64,000 nucleotides of DNA from Roseateles depolymerans (GTDB lineage Bacteria > Pseudomonadota > Gammaproteobacteria > Burkholderiales > Burkholderiaceae_C), in NCBI RefSeq assembly GCF_003387155.1, contig NZ_QUMT01000001.1:883066-947065 (forward strand). Reading direction: 5' to 3'. The position numbers and the translations under genes are program-made. The notes under the pieces were generated by a model. That model did not search any database. It saw nothing but the letters and a program-made list of their open reading frames with translations, and was not told the origin of the DNA. Shown one piece after another: positions 46,026-54,460 of this stretch; positions within the stretch are counted from its first letter, which is position 1, and each line of letters opens with the position of its first letter.

Positions 46026-47246
46026 TCATGGCGCGGGGGCCGCGAGGAAGCGCTTGATCAGCGGCACCAGGCGGTTCGCGATGTCGGTCGCTTCCTCACG
46101 GGTGAGGATCAGCGCCGGCAGCAGGCGCACGACGGAGTCGGCGGTGACGCTGATCAGCAGCTGGGCTTCTTCAACCGCCTGGGTGAGCAGGGCGCCGCAA
46201 GGGCGGTCCAGCTGAACACCGATCATCAGGCCGTAGCCGCGCACTTCCACGAAGCCCGGCACGCCGGCCAGGCCCGCTTCCAGCGCCGCCTTCAGCTCGC
46301 CGCCGCGCTGCGTGGCGTTGTCCAGCAGGCCGTCCGCTTCCATGATGGCCAGCGTTTCCACACCGGCGCGCATCGCCAGCGGGTTGCCGCCGAAGGTGGT
46401 GCCGTGGTTGCCCGGGCCCAGCACCTTGGCCGCGCGCGGTCCGCAGACCACCGACCCGATGGGCACGCCCGAGCCCAGACCCTTGGCCAGCGGCATCACG
46501 TCCGGCTGGATGCCGGCCCATTGATGCGCGAACCACTTGCCGGTGCGGCCGATGCCGCACTGCACCTCGTCCAGCATCAGCAGCAGGTCGTGCTGGTCGC
46601 ACAGGCGGCGCAGGTCCTTGAGGAACTGCATGTGGGCGGGGTTGATGCCGCCTTCGCCCTGGATGGTTTCCAGGAAAATGGCGGTGATGTTGGGGTTCTG
46701 GGCCAGCGCCTCTTCCAGGGCAGGCAGGTTGTTCAGCGGCACGCGCACGAAGCCGGGCACCAGCGGACCAAAACCGGCCTGCACCTTCGGATTGCCAGTG
46801 GCCGACAGCGTGGCCAGCGAGCGGCCATGGAAGGCCTTCTCGAAGACAACGATGGCGGGATTGGTGTTGCCCCGATCGTGGCCGAACTTGCGGGCGATCT
46901 TTATCGCCGCTTCATTGGCTTCCAGGCCGGAGTTGCAGAAGAAGGCGTTGGTCAGGCCGGACAGCTCGCAGAGCTTGGCCGCCAGCTGCTCCTGCAGCGG
47001 GACGTGGTAGTAGTTGCTGGTGTGAATCAGCTTGCCGACCTGGTCCCGCAAGGCCGCCACCAGCCGGGGGTGGTTGTGCCCCAGCGTGTTGACGGCGATC
47101 CCTGACAACGCGTCCAGGTATCGTCGGCCGGCCGTATCCCACACCTGGCAGCCTTCGCCATGCGACAGCGCGATGGGCAGACGGCCATAGGTTTGCATGA
47201 CATGGGGTTCGGTCGGGGCGGCGAACGTGGACTCCTGGGCGTTCAT
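46026..47246 (-). CDS. argD: Acetylornithine aminotransferase
   Basis: A 406-residue class III aminotransferase making N-acetylornithine in arginine synthesis (often also succinyl-DAP in lysine synthesis). Pyridoxal-phosphate lysine is Lys255 (MPLAKGLGSGVP), with LDEVQCGIGRTGKWFA before it, FCNSGLEANEAAIKIARK near 104-120 and HGTTFGGNPLAMRAG near 285. The ATG at 47246 follows TGGAGA at proper spacing. A longer in-frame extension to 47423 has no good start. A terminator-like hairpin lies in the leader about 75 bases upstream. Confidence 0.93.
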   Translation of the reverse strand: MNAQESTFAAPTEPHVMQTYGRLPIALSHGEGCQVWDTAGRRYLDALSGIAVNTLGHNHPRLVAALRDQVGKLIHTSNYYHVPLQEQLAAKLCELSGLTNAFFCNSGLEANEAAIKIARKFGHDRGNTNPAIVVFEKAFHGRSLATLSATGNPKVQAGFGPLVPGFVRVPLNNLPALEEALAQNPNITAIFLETIQGEGGINPAHMQFLKDLRRLCDQHDLLLMLDEVQCGIGRTGKWFAHQWAGIQPDVMPLAKGLGSGVPIGSVVCGPRAAKVLGPGNHGTTFGGNPLAMRAGVETLAIMEADGLLDNATQRGGELKAALEAGLAGVPGFVEVRGYGLMIGVQLDRPCGALLTQAVEEAQLLISVTADSVVRLLPALILTREEATDIANRLVPLIKRFLAAPAP

Positions 47247-47320
47247 CAAGTCTCCAGAGACAGGGTTGGGAAACGGTGAGAGGGCATTGCGGACCGGCGG
47301 CAACCGCGGGCGGGGCAATG

Positions 47321-47342
47321 AAAAAAGCTCCTCGGAAGGAGC
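47321..47342 (-). terminator. Intrinsic terminator-like hairpin in the argD leader
   Basis: On the minus strand, GCTCCT and AGGAGC pair around TCCG and are followed by six T (complement of 47321-47326), 75 bases before the argD start. No minus-strand gene ends just upstream, so it may be an attenuator of argD-argF rather than a gene-end terminator. Confidence 0.5.
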
Positions 47343-47518
47343 GATTGATTCTAAGGGTCGAGTTTGAAAAATGGGTCCGCCGCGTGGGCGGCGTGGCATT
47401 GCACACGGCAGATCCGGGCGCACAGAGCCCCTCTAGTGCTGCGACGCAACACATCCGAGGCACAATAACGGTTTTGCCCGGCGCCCTGCGGCGCGGAATC
47501 GGAATCATCGAGTGACGC

Positions 47519-47860
47519 ATGACTGAGCAGCCCAAGCCGCGAGAAGTGTTCATCCAGGGAATCACCACGGATGGCCGCACCTTTCGACCGAGCGACTGGG
47601 CTGAGCGTCTGGCAGGTGCCATGTCGTGCTTTCGGCCTGGCGGTGTCCGCACTGGGCGGGATGCGCACATCGGGTATTCGCCTTACTGCGTGCCGCGCGT
47701 CATCAACGGGGTGAAGTGCGTCATCGTCAGCGAAGCACTCAAGGCCGTGGAACCCATGGCCTGGGACTTCGTCATGAATTTCGCCCGGGACAACAAGCTG
47801 CAGGTGGTCGATGCCTGCCTGTTGCCGGATCCGCCTGCGGGTGGGCCAGCGCCGCGTTGA
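47519..47860 (+). CDS. DUF3579 protein
   Basis: A 113-residue protein of DUF3579, found mainly in betaproteobacteria beside argD. Landmarks are FIQGITTDGRTFRPSDWAER, LAGAMSCFRPGG and YCVPRVINGVKCVIVSEAL. It is small and probably cytoplasmic; no activity is established. Divergent from argD with a 272-bp spacer containing the arginine-operon leader. Confidence 0.85.
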   Translation: MTEQPKPREVFIQGITTDGRTFRPSDWAERLAGAMSCFRPGGVRTGRDAHIGYSPYCVPRVINGVKCVIVSEALKAVEPMAWDFVMNFARDNKLQVVDACLLPDPPAGGPAPR

Positions 47861-47976
47861 TCCCCCGCGTTGAGCCGCTGCGTCATCGCGCGCTCCCGCC
47901 CGATTGATCCTTTCGGGCCATCGCTTTCCCTCCCATTTGCGCCTAGTGTTGCGGGTTTCGTCGGAAATCCTCCACC

Positions 47977-49032
47977 ATGGCCGTGGTCCTCCCCGAGGCG
48001 GCGGTCCACGCCGCTCCCGCACTTCCAGAACTGCACGAACTGCTTCGCCTTGTGGAGCGGGGCGGCGCCTTGCTTCATTGCCGGGAACTCGCGCAGGTGA
48101 ATGCAGGCGGCGTGGAGCTGCCGGTGCTGGCGGTCACGCTGGGGAATCCGGACCCCTCCGTCCCCGCCCTGGCGGTCATCGGCGGCGTGCATGGCCTGGA
48201 GCGCATCGGTGCGCAGGTGGCGCTGGCCTATCTCGGCAGCCTGGTGCGCCGGCTGCGCTGGGATGTGAGCCTGCATCAGCAGCTGGAATCGGTGAGGCTG
48301 GTCTTCCTGCCGCTGGTCAATCCCGGCGGCATCCTCATGGGCCGGCGGTCCAATCCCGCTGGCGTGGACCTGATGCGCAACGGCCCGCAGGACGCCGACC
48401 GCGCCGTCCCCTGGCTGGTGGGCGGGCATCGTCTGGGGTCCTGGGCGCCCTGGTACCGCGGACCAGCCGGCGCCCCGCTGCAACCGGAAAGCGAAGCCCT
48501 GTGCCGCCTGATGCGGGAGGAACTGCTGGGCCGCCCGTTTGCGCTCAGCATCGACTGCCATTCCGGCTTCGGTCTGCATGACCGGATCTGGTTTCCGTAT
48601 GCCCGCAGCCGTCGCCCGATGCGTCACCTGGCGGAGGTCCATGCGCTGTGCGAGGTGCTGGACCAGGGCTTGTCGCCGCATCCCTATGTGCTGGAGCCGC
48701 AGAGCCAGCACTACCTGGCTCACGGCGACCTCTGGGACCACCTGTACGACGAATCGGTCACCCTGGATCGGGGGATCTTCCTCCCTTTGACGCTCGAAAT
48801 GGGGTCATGGCTGTGGGTGAAGAAAAATCCGAGGCAGCTACTCTCCCGGCTCGGAATGTTCAATCCGCTGATCGAACACAGACAACAGCGGGTGCTGCGG
48901 AGACACATGGCCTGGATGGACTTCATGATGCGCGCCACACAGAGCGCGTCCCGGTGGCTGCCGGGCCCGGAATCGCGCTGGGATCATGGCGAGCAGGCCC
49001 TGATTCGCTGGTACCGACGGAACCGGGCATGA
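47977..49032 (+). CDS. M14-family zinc carboxypeptidase-like protein
   Basis: A 351-residue protein with the zinc ligands of M14 peptidases: HxxE as His72-Glu75 (GVHGLE), the later His in SIDCHSGFG (near residue 191), and a candidate catalytic Glu in LTLEMGSW (near 271). There is no signal peptide, so it is cytoplasmic and could be a peptidase or a deacylase of the succinylglutamate/aspartate deacylase kind. Its stop overlaps the start of the alpha/beta hydrolase (ATGA), implying joint function. Confidence 0.78.
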   Translation: MAVVLPEAAVHAAPALPELHELLRLVERGGALLHCRELAQVNAGGVELPVLAVTLGNPDPSVPALAVIGGVHGLERIGAQVALAYLGSLVRRLRWDVSLHQQLESVRLVFLPLVNPGGILMGRRSNPAGVDLMRNGPQDADRAVPWLVGGHRLGSWAPWYRGPAGAPLQPESEALCRLMREELLGRPFALSIDCHSGFGLHDRIWFPYARSRRPMRHLAEVHALCEVLDQGLSPHPYVLEPQSQHYLAHGDLWDHLYDESVTLDRGIFLPLTLEMGSWLWVKKNPRQLLSRLGMFNPLIEHRQQRVLRRHMAWMDFMMRATQSASRWLPGPESRWDHGEQALIRWYRRNRA

Positions 49033-49835
49033 GTGAAACGACCTGGGTATTGCTGAGAGGCTTGACGCGCGAGAGTGGCCATTGGGGCGACTTTCCGGCG
49101 CGTCTGCTGCGCGCATTGCGAGCGCAGCAACCGGACGTGCGCCTGGAACTGCTGGACCTGCCGGGCAATGGCCAGCTGTGCGGGCAGGACAGTCCCACCC
49201 ATGTCTCGGAGATGGTGGAGGCCTGCCGCATCGAGCTCCGGCGCCGGGGCGTGCAGATGCCCTGCCATGTGCTGGCGATGTCCCTGGGGGCGATGGTCGC
49301 CAGCGACTGGGCGTCGCGGTATCCCAAGGAACTGGAATCGGTGGTGCTGATCAACACCAGCCTGCGTCCGTTCAGCGCCTTTTTCAGGCGCTTGCGGCCA
49401 GGCAACTACTGGTCGCTGCTGGTGCTAAGCCTGTTCCGGCTGAGCCTGAGGCAACGGGAGGCGAGGGTGCTGGCCATGACCACCCGCCTGCAGCGGCAGC
49501 CCGATCAGGTGCTGGACCATTGGGTCGGTTTGCAGCGCAAGCATCCGGTGCGGCGGCGCAATGCCCTGCGTCAGCTGCTGGCCGCGGTGCGTTACCGGGC
49601 GAGCTACAACCGGCCGTATCCGCCGATGCTGCTGCTGTGCAGCCAGGGGGACGAACTGGTGGACTGGCGCTGTTCACAAGCCATCAGCCGGGCCTGGGGA
49701 GCGCCGCTGCGTCTGCATGCGCGGGCCGGGCACGACCTGCCGCTGGACGATGGCGACTGGGTGGCGCGCAATGTGGTGGATTGGCTGCATGCCCGTGAAG
49801 TGGTGGGCAGTGCACCGATGCCGCTGCGGGCATGA
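49029..49835 (+). CDS. Alpha/beta hydrolase
   Basis: A 268-residue hydrolase. The start is set by the ATGA overlap with the M14 gene. An oxyanion-type LLRGLTRESGHWGDF is at 8-22; the nucleophile is Ser85 in AMSLGAM, where the first Gly of G-x-S-x-G is Ala; a late Asp in CSQGDELVDW and His in RAGHDLPLDDGDW complete a plausible triad. Substrate unknown. Translational coupling to the zinc peptidase suggests that both act on one amide or ester compound. Confidence 0.8.
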   Translation: MSETTWVLLRGLTRESGHWGDFPARLLRALRAQQPDVRLELLDLPGNGQLCGQDSPTHVSEMVEACRIELRRRGVQMPCHVLAMSLGAMVASDWASRYPKELESVVLINTSLRPFSAFFRRLRPGNYWSLLVLSLFRLSLRQREARVLAMTTRLQRQPDQVLDHWVGLQRKHPVRRRNALRQLLAAVRYRASYNRPYPPMLLLCSQGDELVDWRCSQAISRAWGAPLRLHARAGHDLPLDDGDWVARNVVDWLHAREVVGSAPMPLRA

Positions 49836-49959
49836 GGGGCTATGCGGCCATGCGGCGATGAGGCGCACCTCGCCACGCGAAGCCAGAAACGAAAACGGCC
49901 CCACAGTGTGGAGCCGATGGAACGATGACCATGGCGGTGTTCCATGGATAGCCCCAATG

Positions 49960-49985
49960 AAAAAGCCCGCCGGAGCGGGCTTTTA
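49960..49985. terminator. Bidirectional intrinsic terminator
   Basis: GCCCGC and GCGGGC pair around CGGA, preceded by five A and followed by TTTTA. It lies between the convergent alpha/beta hydrolase and rpsT genes and can serve both strands. Confidence 0.85.
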
Positions 49986-50010
49986 TTTGCACCAGAGCTG
50001 GAAGTCGCTA

Positions 50011-50307
50011 TCAGGCGGCCAGCGCCTTGATCTTGGCGGACAGGCGGCTCTTATGACGAGCTGCCTTGTTCTTGTGGAAGATGCCCTTGTCAGCCACGGA
50101 GTCGATCACGGGCTGGGCAATCTTGAAGAGGTCGGCGGCCTTGGCCTTGTCGCCAGTGACGATCGCCTTTTGCACGTTCTTGATGACCGTGCGGAACTTC
50201 GAACGCAGCGCCGAGTTGGCGGCGTTCAGCTTGACGTCTTGACGTGCGCGCTTACGGCCAGAGGCCAGACGCACGGTTTTCTTCTTGGCTTTGGAAGAGC
50301 TTGCCAT
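50011..50307 (-). CDS. rpsT: 30S ribosomal protein S20
   Basis: A 98-residue, strongly basic S20 protein: [20 protein letters not shown] at the start, then [20 protein letters not shown], and ending [15 protein letters not shown]. It binds 16S rRNA in the 30S body. A strong promoter (50341-50368) precedes it and a terminator follows, so it is a single-gene unit. Confidence 0.97.
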   Translation of the reverse strand: MASSSKAKKKTVRLASGRKRARQDVKLNAANSALRSKFRTVIKNVQKAIVTGDKAKAADLFKIAQPVIDSVADKGIFHKNKAARHKSRLSAKIKALAA

Positions 50308-50340
50308 TGTCTTGGGTGTCCAGATGGTGCAAAGACAAAG

Positions 50341-50368
50341 AGTATAGCAGTGCGGCAGTGAAAATCAA
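50341..50368 (-). promoter_or_regulatory. Sigma-70-type promoter of rpsT
   Basis: On the minus strand, TTGATT (complement of 50363-50368) is separated by 16 bases from TATACT (complement of 50341-50346), leaving a leader of about 27 bases before the rpsT start codon. Confidence 0.65.
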
Positions 50369-50493
50369 ACCAGGGTGCGCAACCATCGCCTGATAATGCG
50401 CCGTCCCCATTCTTGACGCCGGGGCTGCACGACCCGGACGGGCCTTCCCCGCACCCCGGCAACACGTGCCTGCACCGGCCCGCTCGACCGCTC

Positions 50494-52062
50494 ATGAATC
50501 TGTTGCGTACTGCTTCGGTGGTTTCGGTGTTCACCTTGATGTCGCGCATCACCGGCCTGGTCCGCGAACAGATGATTGCGGCGCTGTTCGGCGCCAACGC
50601 CCTGACTGATGCCTATCAGGTGGCGTTCCGTATTCCCAACATGTTCCGCCGGCTGTTTGCCGAAGGCGCATTCTCGCAGGCCTTCGTGCCGGCCCTGGCC
50701 GCCGCCCGCGCGCGCGACGGTGACGAAGCCACCCATGGCCTGATCGACGCCGTGTCCACCGTGCTGGTGTGGGTGCAGATCGTCATCTGCGTGGTGGGAG
50801 TGGCGGCGGCGCCGCTGCTGGTGCTGGCCCTGGGCGCCAGCCTCAACGACTCGGCCCACGAAGCGGCCGTCACCATGACACGCTGGATGTTTCCCTACAT
50901 CGGCTGCATGTCGCTGGTGGCGCTGTCTGCGGGCATCCTCAATACCTGGAAGCGGTTTGTCGTGCCGGCGGTGACGCCGGTGCTGTTCAACCTGTCTTCC
51001 ATCGCCGCCGGGTACGGCTTGTCCCCGCTGCTGGCGAGCTGGGGCTACCGCCCTATCTATTCACTGGCCATCGGCGTGATGCTGGGCGGCGTGCTGCAAC
51101 TGGCCGTGCAGATGCCGGCGCTCAAGCGTGTCCATCTGATGCCGCGGATCTCCTGGCGCTGGTCCGGGCTGCGTGCCGCGCTCGCCCATCCCGGCGTGCG
51201 GCAGGTCGGGCGGCAGATGGCCCCGGCGCTGGTGGGGGTGGCGGTGGCGCAGGTGTCGCTGGTCATCAATACCCAGATCGCGATCTCGGTGGGGGAGGGC
51301 GCCGCGTCCTGGCTGACCTATGCCGACCGCCTGATGGAATTCCCGATCGCGCTGCTGGGCGTGGCCCTCGGCGTCGTGCTGACCCCGCAGCTCTCCGCTG
51401 CGCAGGCCAAGGGGGACGGCCAGCAATATTCGGATCTGCTGGACTGGGGGCTGCGGCTGGTGCTGCTGCTGGCGCTGCCCTGCGCGGTGGCGCTGCTGGT
51501 GTTTGCCGAACCGCTGGTGGCGGTGCTTTATCAGCGCGGCGCCTTCCAGGCGGCGGACGTGCACCACACGGCCCAGGCGGTGATGGGGTATGGCGTCGGC
51601 CTGATGGGGCTGGTGGGGGTGAAGATCCTGGCGCCGGGCTACTACGCACGGCTCGACACCCGCACACCCGTGCGCGTGGCCATCCTGGTGCTGGTGCTGA
51701 CGCAGATTCTGAACGGCGTCTTTGTCTTCTGGCTGGGCATCGGCGTGGCCGGGCTGTCGCTGTCGATTGGCCTGGGGGCGGTGGTCAATGCGGGCCTGCT
51801 GCTGGTGGGGCTGCGCAAGCTGGGCAGCTACAAGCCGGCGCCGGGCTGGTTCTGGTTTGCCTTGCGGGTGGTGCTGGCCAGCGCCGCCATGGGCGCGCTG
51901 CAGTGGTGGCTGGCCCATCACTTCGACTGGGTGGCGCTGGGGCAGCATGAACTGGTGCGCGCCGGCTGGATGGCCGTGAGCCTGGCGGGCTCGGCCGTGC
52001 TGTATTTCGCACTCCTGATGCTGTCGGGCATCCAGGTGCGCCACTTCATCAAGCGGACCTGA
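50494..52062 (+). CDS. murJ: Lipid II flippase MurJ
   Basis: A 522-residue inner-membrane flippase moving lipid II for peptidoglycan synthesis. About 14 membrane segments are visible. Landmarks are MNLLRTASVVSVFTLMSRIT, the charged-cavity motif GLVREQMIAALFGA, RIPNMFRRLFAEGAFSQAFV and LNTWKRFVVPAVTPVLFNL. The ATG at 50494 is the conserved MNLL start; the frame upstream to 50413 is ignored. Divergent from rpsT, as in other Burkholderiales. Confidence 0.95.
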   Translation: MNLLRTASVVSVFTLMSRITGLVREQMIAALFGANALTDAYQVAFRIPNMFRRLFAEGAFSQAFVPALAAARARDGDEATHGLIDAVSTVLVWVQIVICVVGVAAAPLLVLALGASLNDSAHEAAVTMTRWMFPYIGCMSLVALSAGILNTWKRFVVPAVTPVLFNLSSIAAGYGLSPLLASWGYRPIYSLAIGVMLGGVLQLAVQMPALKRVHLMPRISWRWSGLRAALAHPGVRQVGRQMAPALVGVAVAQVSLVINTQIAISVGEGAASWLTYADRLMEFPIALLGVALGVVLTPQLSAAQAKGDGQQYSDLLDWGLRLVLLLALPCAVALLVFAEPLVAVLYQRGAFQAADVHHTAQAVMGYGVGLMGLVGVKILAPGYYARLDTRTPVRVAILVLVLTQILNGVFVFWLGIGVAGLSLSIGLGAVVNAGLLLVGLRKLGSYKPAPGWFWFALRVVLASAAMGALQWWLAHHFDWVALGQHELVRAGWMAVSLAGSAVLYFALLMLSGIQVRHFIKRT

Positions 52063-52152
52063 TCGCGCGTCGCGCCAATTCCTTCTCCCTGAGGACAAGC
52101 GTTGGGTCCGCCCTGCCCGTGCGATCCTCGCGCAGGGCGTAGACTCCAGCCT

Positions 52153-52926
52153 ATGAATTTGCCGTTGGATTGGGCAGTGCCGTCGGCACTCGACTATTTC
52201 GCCACCCTGGTGGCCGATGACGAGGGGCTGAACCTGGCGGAGGCGGCAACGGCCATCGCGCTGGTGGACGTGCCGCATCTGGACGTTCAGCAGGTGATGG
52301 CTGAACTCGACCGCCTGGGCGAACGCCTGCGGCGCCGGCTGCCGTCCGACGCAGCGCCCAGCCACCGCCTGCGCATGCTCAACCAGTATTTCCATGGCGA
52401 GCTGGGCTTTGCGGGCAACGTGAACGACTACTACGCCATCGGCAACAGCTACCTGCACGAGGTGCTGCAGACCCGGCGCGGCATTCCCATCACCCTGGCC
52501 ATCATCTATATGGAGTTGGCCGCGCATGTCGGCCTGCGGGTCAAGGGGGTGAGCTTCCCCGGCCATTTCCTGATGAAGCTGCGCCTGCCGCAGGGGGAAG
52601 TGGTGCTGGACCCGTTCAGCGGCCGGTCCCTCGGGCGCAGCGAACTGGACGAATTTCTCAGCCCCTGGCGGGAGCGGGCGGGCCTGGCACCGGGGGAACC
52701 AATGTCTCTGGACGCGTTCCTCGGCACCGCCTCCCCGCGCCAGATCCTGGCCCGCATGCTGCGTAACCTCAAGCAGATCCACATGGAGCAGGGCGACCTG
52801 CCGCGCCTGCTGGCCATCCAGCAGCGGCTGGTGGCCCTGCTGCCGGACGATCAGGCGGAAAAGGCGGAGCTGGCACAGTGCCTGGCGCAGATCCGCGACC
52901 GGGACGGTCCGGCCACCCTGCACTGA
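52153..52926 (+). CDS. SirB1-family protein (transglutaminase-like plus TPR)
   Basis: A 257-residue protein of the SirB1/transglutaminase-like family. The central segment LNQYFHGELGFAGNVNDYYA, then NSYLHEVLQTRRGIPITLAI, and SFPGHFLMKLRL are diagnostic; the classic catalytic Cys is not evident, as in many members. A TPR-like C-terminus (RMLRNLKQIHMEQGDLPRLL) follows. Function is unknown. The ATG at 52153 (MNLPLDW) is chosen over an upstream frame to 52102. It lies between murJ and hda. Confidence 0.85.
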   Translation: MNLPLDWAVPSALDYFATLVADDEGLNLAEAATAIALVDVPHLDVQQVMAELDRLGERLRRRLPSDAAPSHRLRMLNQYFHGELGFAGNVNDYYAIGNSYLHEVLQTRRGIPITLAIIYMELAAHVGLRVKGVSFPGHFLMKLRLPQGEVVLDPFSGRSLGRSELDEFLSPWRERAGLAPGEPMSLDAFLGTASPRQILARMLRNLKQIHMEQGDLPRLLAIQQRLVALLPDDQAEKAELAQCLAQIRDRDGPATLH

Positions 52927-53071
52927 ACCTTTAGAATCCGCCTTGCTGTCCGTGGGCACCACCGGGGCCCAGTCCGGACGGGCGGGGCAGGCAATGACCG
53001 CCGCCCGGCGCAGGCTCTGACAGCCGCCCGGCACGTCAGGCCCTCCCTGGCCCGCGCCCCCCTTCCAAGGC

Positions 53072-53761
53072 TTGAGTCGTTTGAAGCAAATTCCGCTGTC
53101 GCTGGGCCCCGAGCCCGACTACACCTTTGACAATCTGCTGCCCGGAGCGAACGTGGCGGCCCTGACGCACGTGCTCACGCTGGGCACGGGCGCGCCGCCC
53201 GTCTTCCTCTGGGGCCCGCCGGGCTCGGGCAAGACGCATGTGCTGCGGGCCCTGGCCCAGCGCTGGCAGGCCGCCGGCGCGCAGGTCGGCTGGTACGACG
53301 CCGACACCCCGCTGCCCTGGGAACTGCCGGCCCACCCCAGCCTGCTGCTGATGGACGATTGCCAGCGTTTTGATGCCGGCCAGCAGCATGCCGCCTTCGC
53401 CCTGTTCGTGGAGGCTGCGACCATGGGCCTGGCCGTGGTGGCCACCGGCACCGAGCCGCCGGTGGACCTGGCCCTGCGGGAAGACCTGCGGACCCGTCTG
53501 GCCTGGGGCCCGACCTTTGCCCTGCAGCCGCTGTCCGAGTCCGACATCCGGGCAGTGCTGCGCCGCGACGCCGACCGCCGCGGCCTTGTGCTGAGCGACG
53601 ACGTCATGGACTACCTGCTCACCCGCTTCGCCCGGGACCTCAAACACCTCATGACCCTGCTGGACGGCCTGGACGAATTCGCCATGGCCAGCAAACGGGC
53701 CGTCACCGTGCCCCTGCTGCGCCAGATGCTGGCCGACCAGGGCGCCCAGCATGCCCATTGA
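53072..53761 (+). CDS. hda: DnaA-inactivating AAA+ protein Hda
   Basis: A 229-residue DnaA-related AAA+ protein promoting hydrolysis of DnaA-bound ATP with the beta clamp. Walker A is LWGPPGSGKTHVLRAL (near residue 46); Walker B is LLLMDDCQRF; the sensor/arginine-finger region LREDLRTRLAWG and the N-terminal clamp-binding IPLSLG are visible. The start is TTG; a second TTG at 53081 (KQIPLSLG) is equally possible. It precedes the HAD-pcnB-folK genes, the usual Burkholderiales order. Confidence 0.9.
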   Translation: MSRLKQIPLSLGPEPDYTFDNLLPGANVAALTHVLTLGTGAPPVFLWGPPGSGKTHVLRALAQRWQAAGAQVGWYDADTPLPWELPAHPSLLLMDDCQRFDAGQQHAAFALFVEAATMGLAVVATGTEPPVDLALREDLRTRLAWGPTFALQPLSESDIRAVLRRDADRRGLVLSDDVMDYLLTRFARDLKHLMTLLDGLDEFAMASKRAVTVPLLRQMLADQGAQHAH

Positions 53762-53791
53762 TTCCCTCACCCCTGCCAAGGAACTCGCATC

Positions 53792-54460
53792 GTGGACCTG
53801 ACCCTGTTCGACCTGGACGGCACCCTGATTCCCCAGGACTCGGACCATGCTTTTGGCGCCTACATGGTGGAGATCGGCTGGGCGGACGGCCAGGCCTGGT
53901 CGGCGCGCAACGACCAGTTCTATGAGCAGTACCAAAACGGCACGCTCAAGCTGGACGAGTACATCGACTTCGCCACCTCGGTGTGGCGGGCCCGCCCGCT
54001 GGAGGAAGCCCTGGCCGCCCGGGCCGCTTTCATGGATCGGGTGATCGCCCCGATGTTGCGCGACAATGCGCGCGCACTGGTGCAGCGGCACCTGGACGCC
54101 GGGGATCTGGTGGTGGTGGTCACGGCCACCAATGAATTCGTCACCGAACTGATCCCCAAGGTCTTCGGCATCGACCATCTGATTGCGGTCCGGCTGGAGC
54201 GGGACTCGCAGGGCCGCTACACCGGCCGCATCGACGGGGTGCCGTCCTTCCAGGGCGGCAAGGTGGTGCGGGTGCGCCAGTGGCTGGAGCAGCAGGGCCG
54301 GCGCTGGGAGGACTTCGAGCGTGTGCATTTCTACAGCGACTCGATGAATGACCTGCCGTTGCTGGAGCAGGTCAGCCATCCGGTGGCCACCAATCCCAGC
54401 GCGGCGCTGGACACGCTGGCGCGCGAGCGCGGCTGGCCAATACTGAAGTTGTTCGAATGA
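53792..54460 (+). CDS. HAD-IB family phosphatase (SerB-like)
   Basis: A 222-residue HAD hydrolase with all four motifs: nucleophile FDLDGTLIPQDSD at 6-18, VVVTATNEFV (motif II), the motif III lysine in FQGGKVVRVRQW, and YSDSMNDLPLL (motif IV). Such proteins remove phosphate from small metabolites such as phosphoserine or histidinol phosphate; the substrate is not provable. It starts at GTG with AAGGA upstream and ends in an ATGA overlap with pcnB. Confidence 0.85.
   Translation: MDLTLFDLDGTLIPQDSDHAFGAYMVEIGWADGQAWSARNDQFYEQYQNGTLKLDEYIDFATSVWRARPLEEALAARAAFMDRVIAPMLRDNARALVQRHLDAGDLVVVVTATNEFVTELIPKVFGIDHLIAVRLERDSQGRYTGRIDGVPSFQGGKVVRVRQWLEQQGRRWEDFERVHFYSDSMNDLPLLEQVSHPVATNPSAALDTLARERGWPILKLFE

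Noticed and set aside
47247-47423. N-terminal extension of ArgD in the open frame to 47423
   Set aside because: It reads through the leader hairpin, and known ArgD proteins start at the equivalent of the ATG at 47246, which has a proper ribosome-binding site.
52506-52817. Small minus-strand frames within the sirB1/hda region as separate genes
   Set aside because: They lie wholly inside well-supported plus-strand genes and show no start signals or family features.
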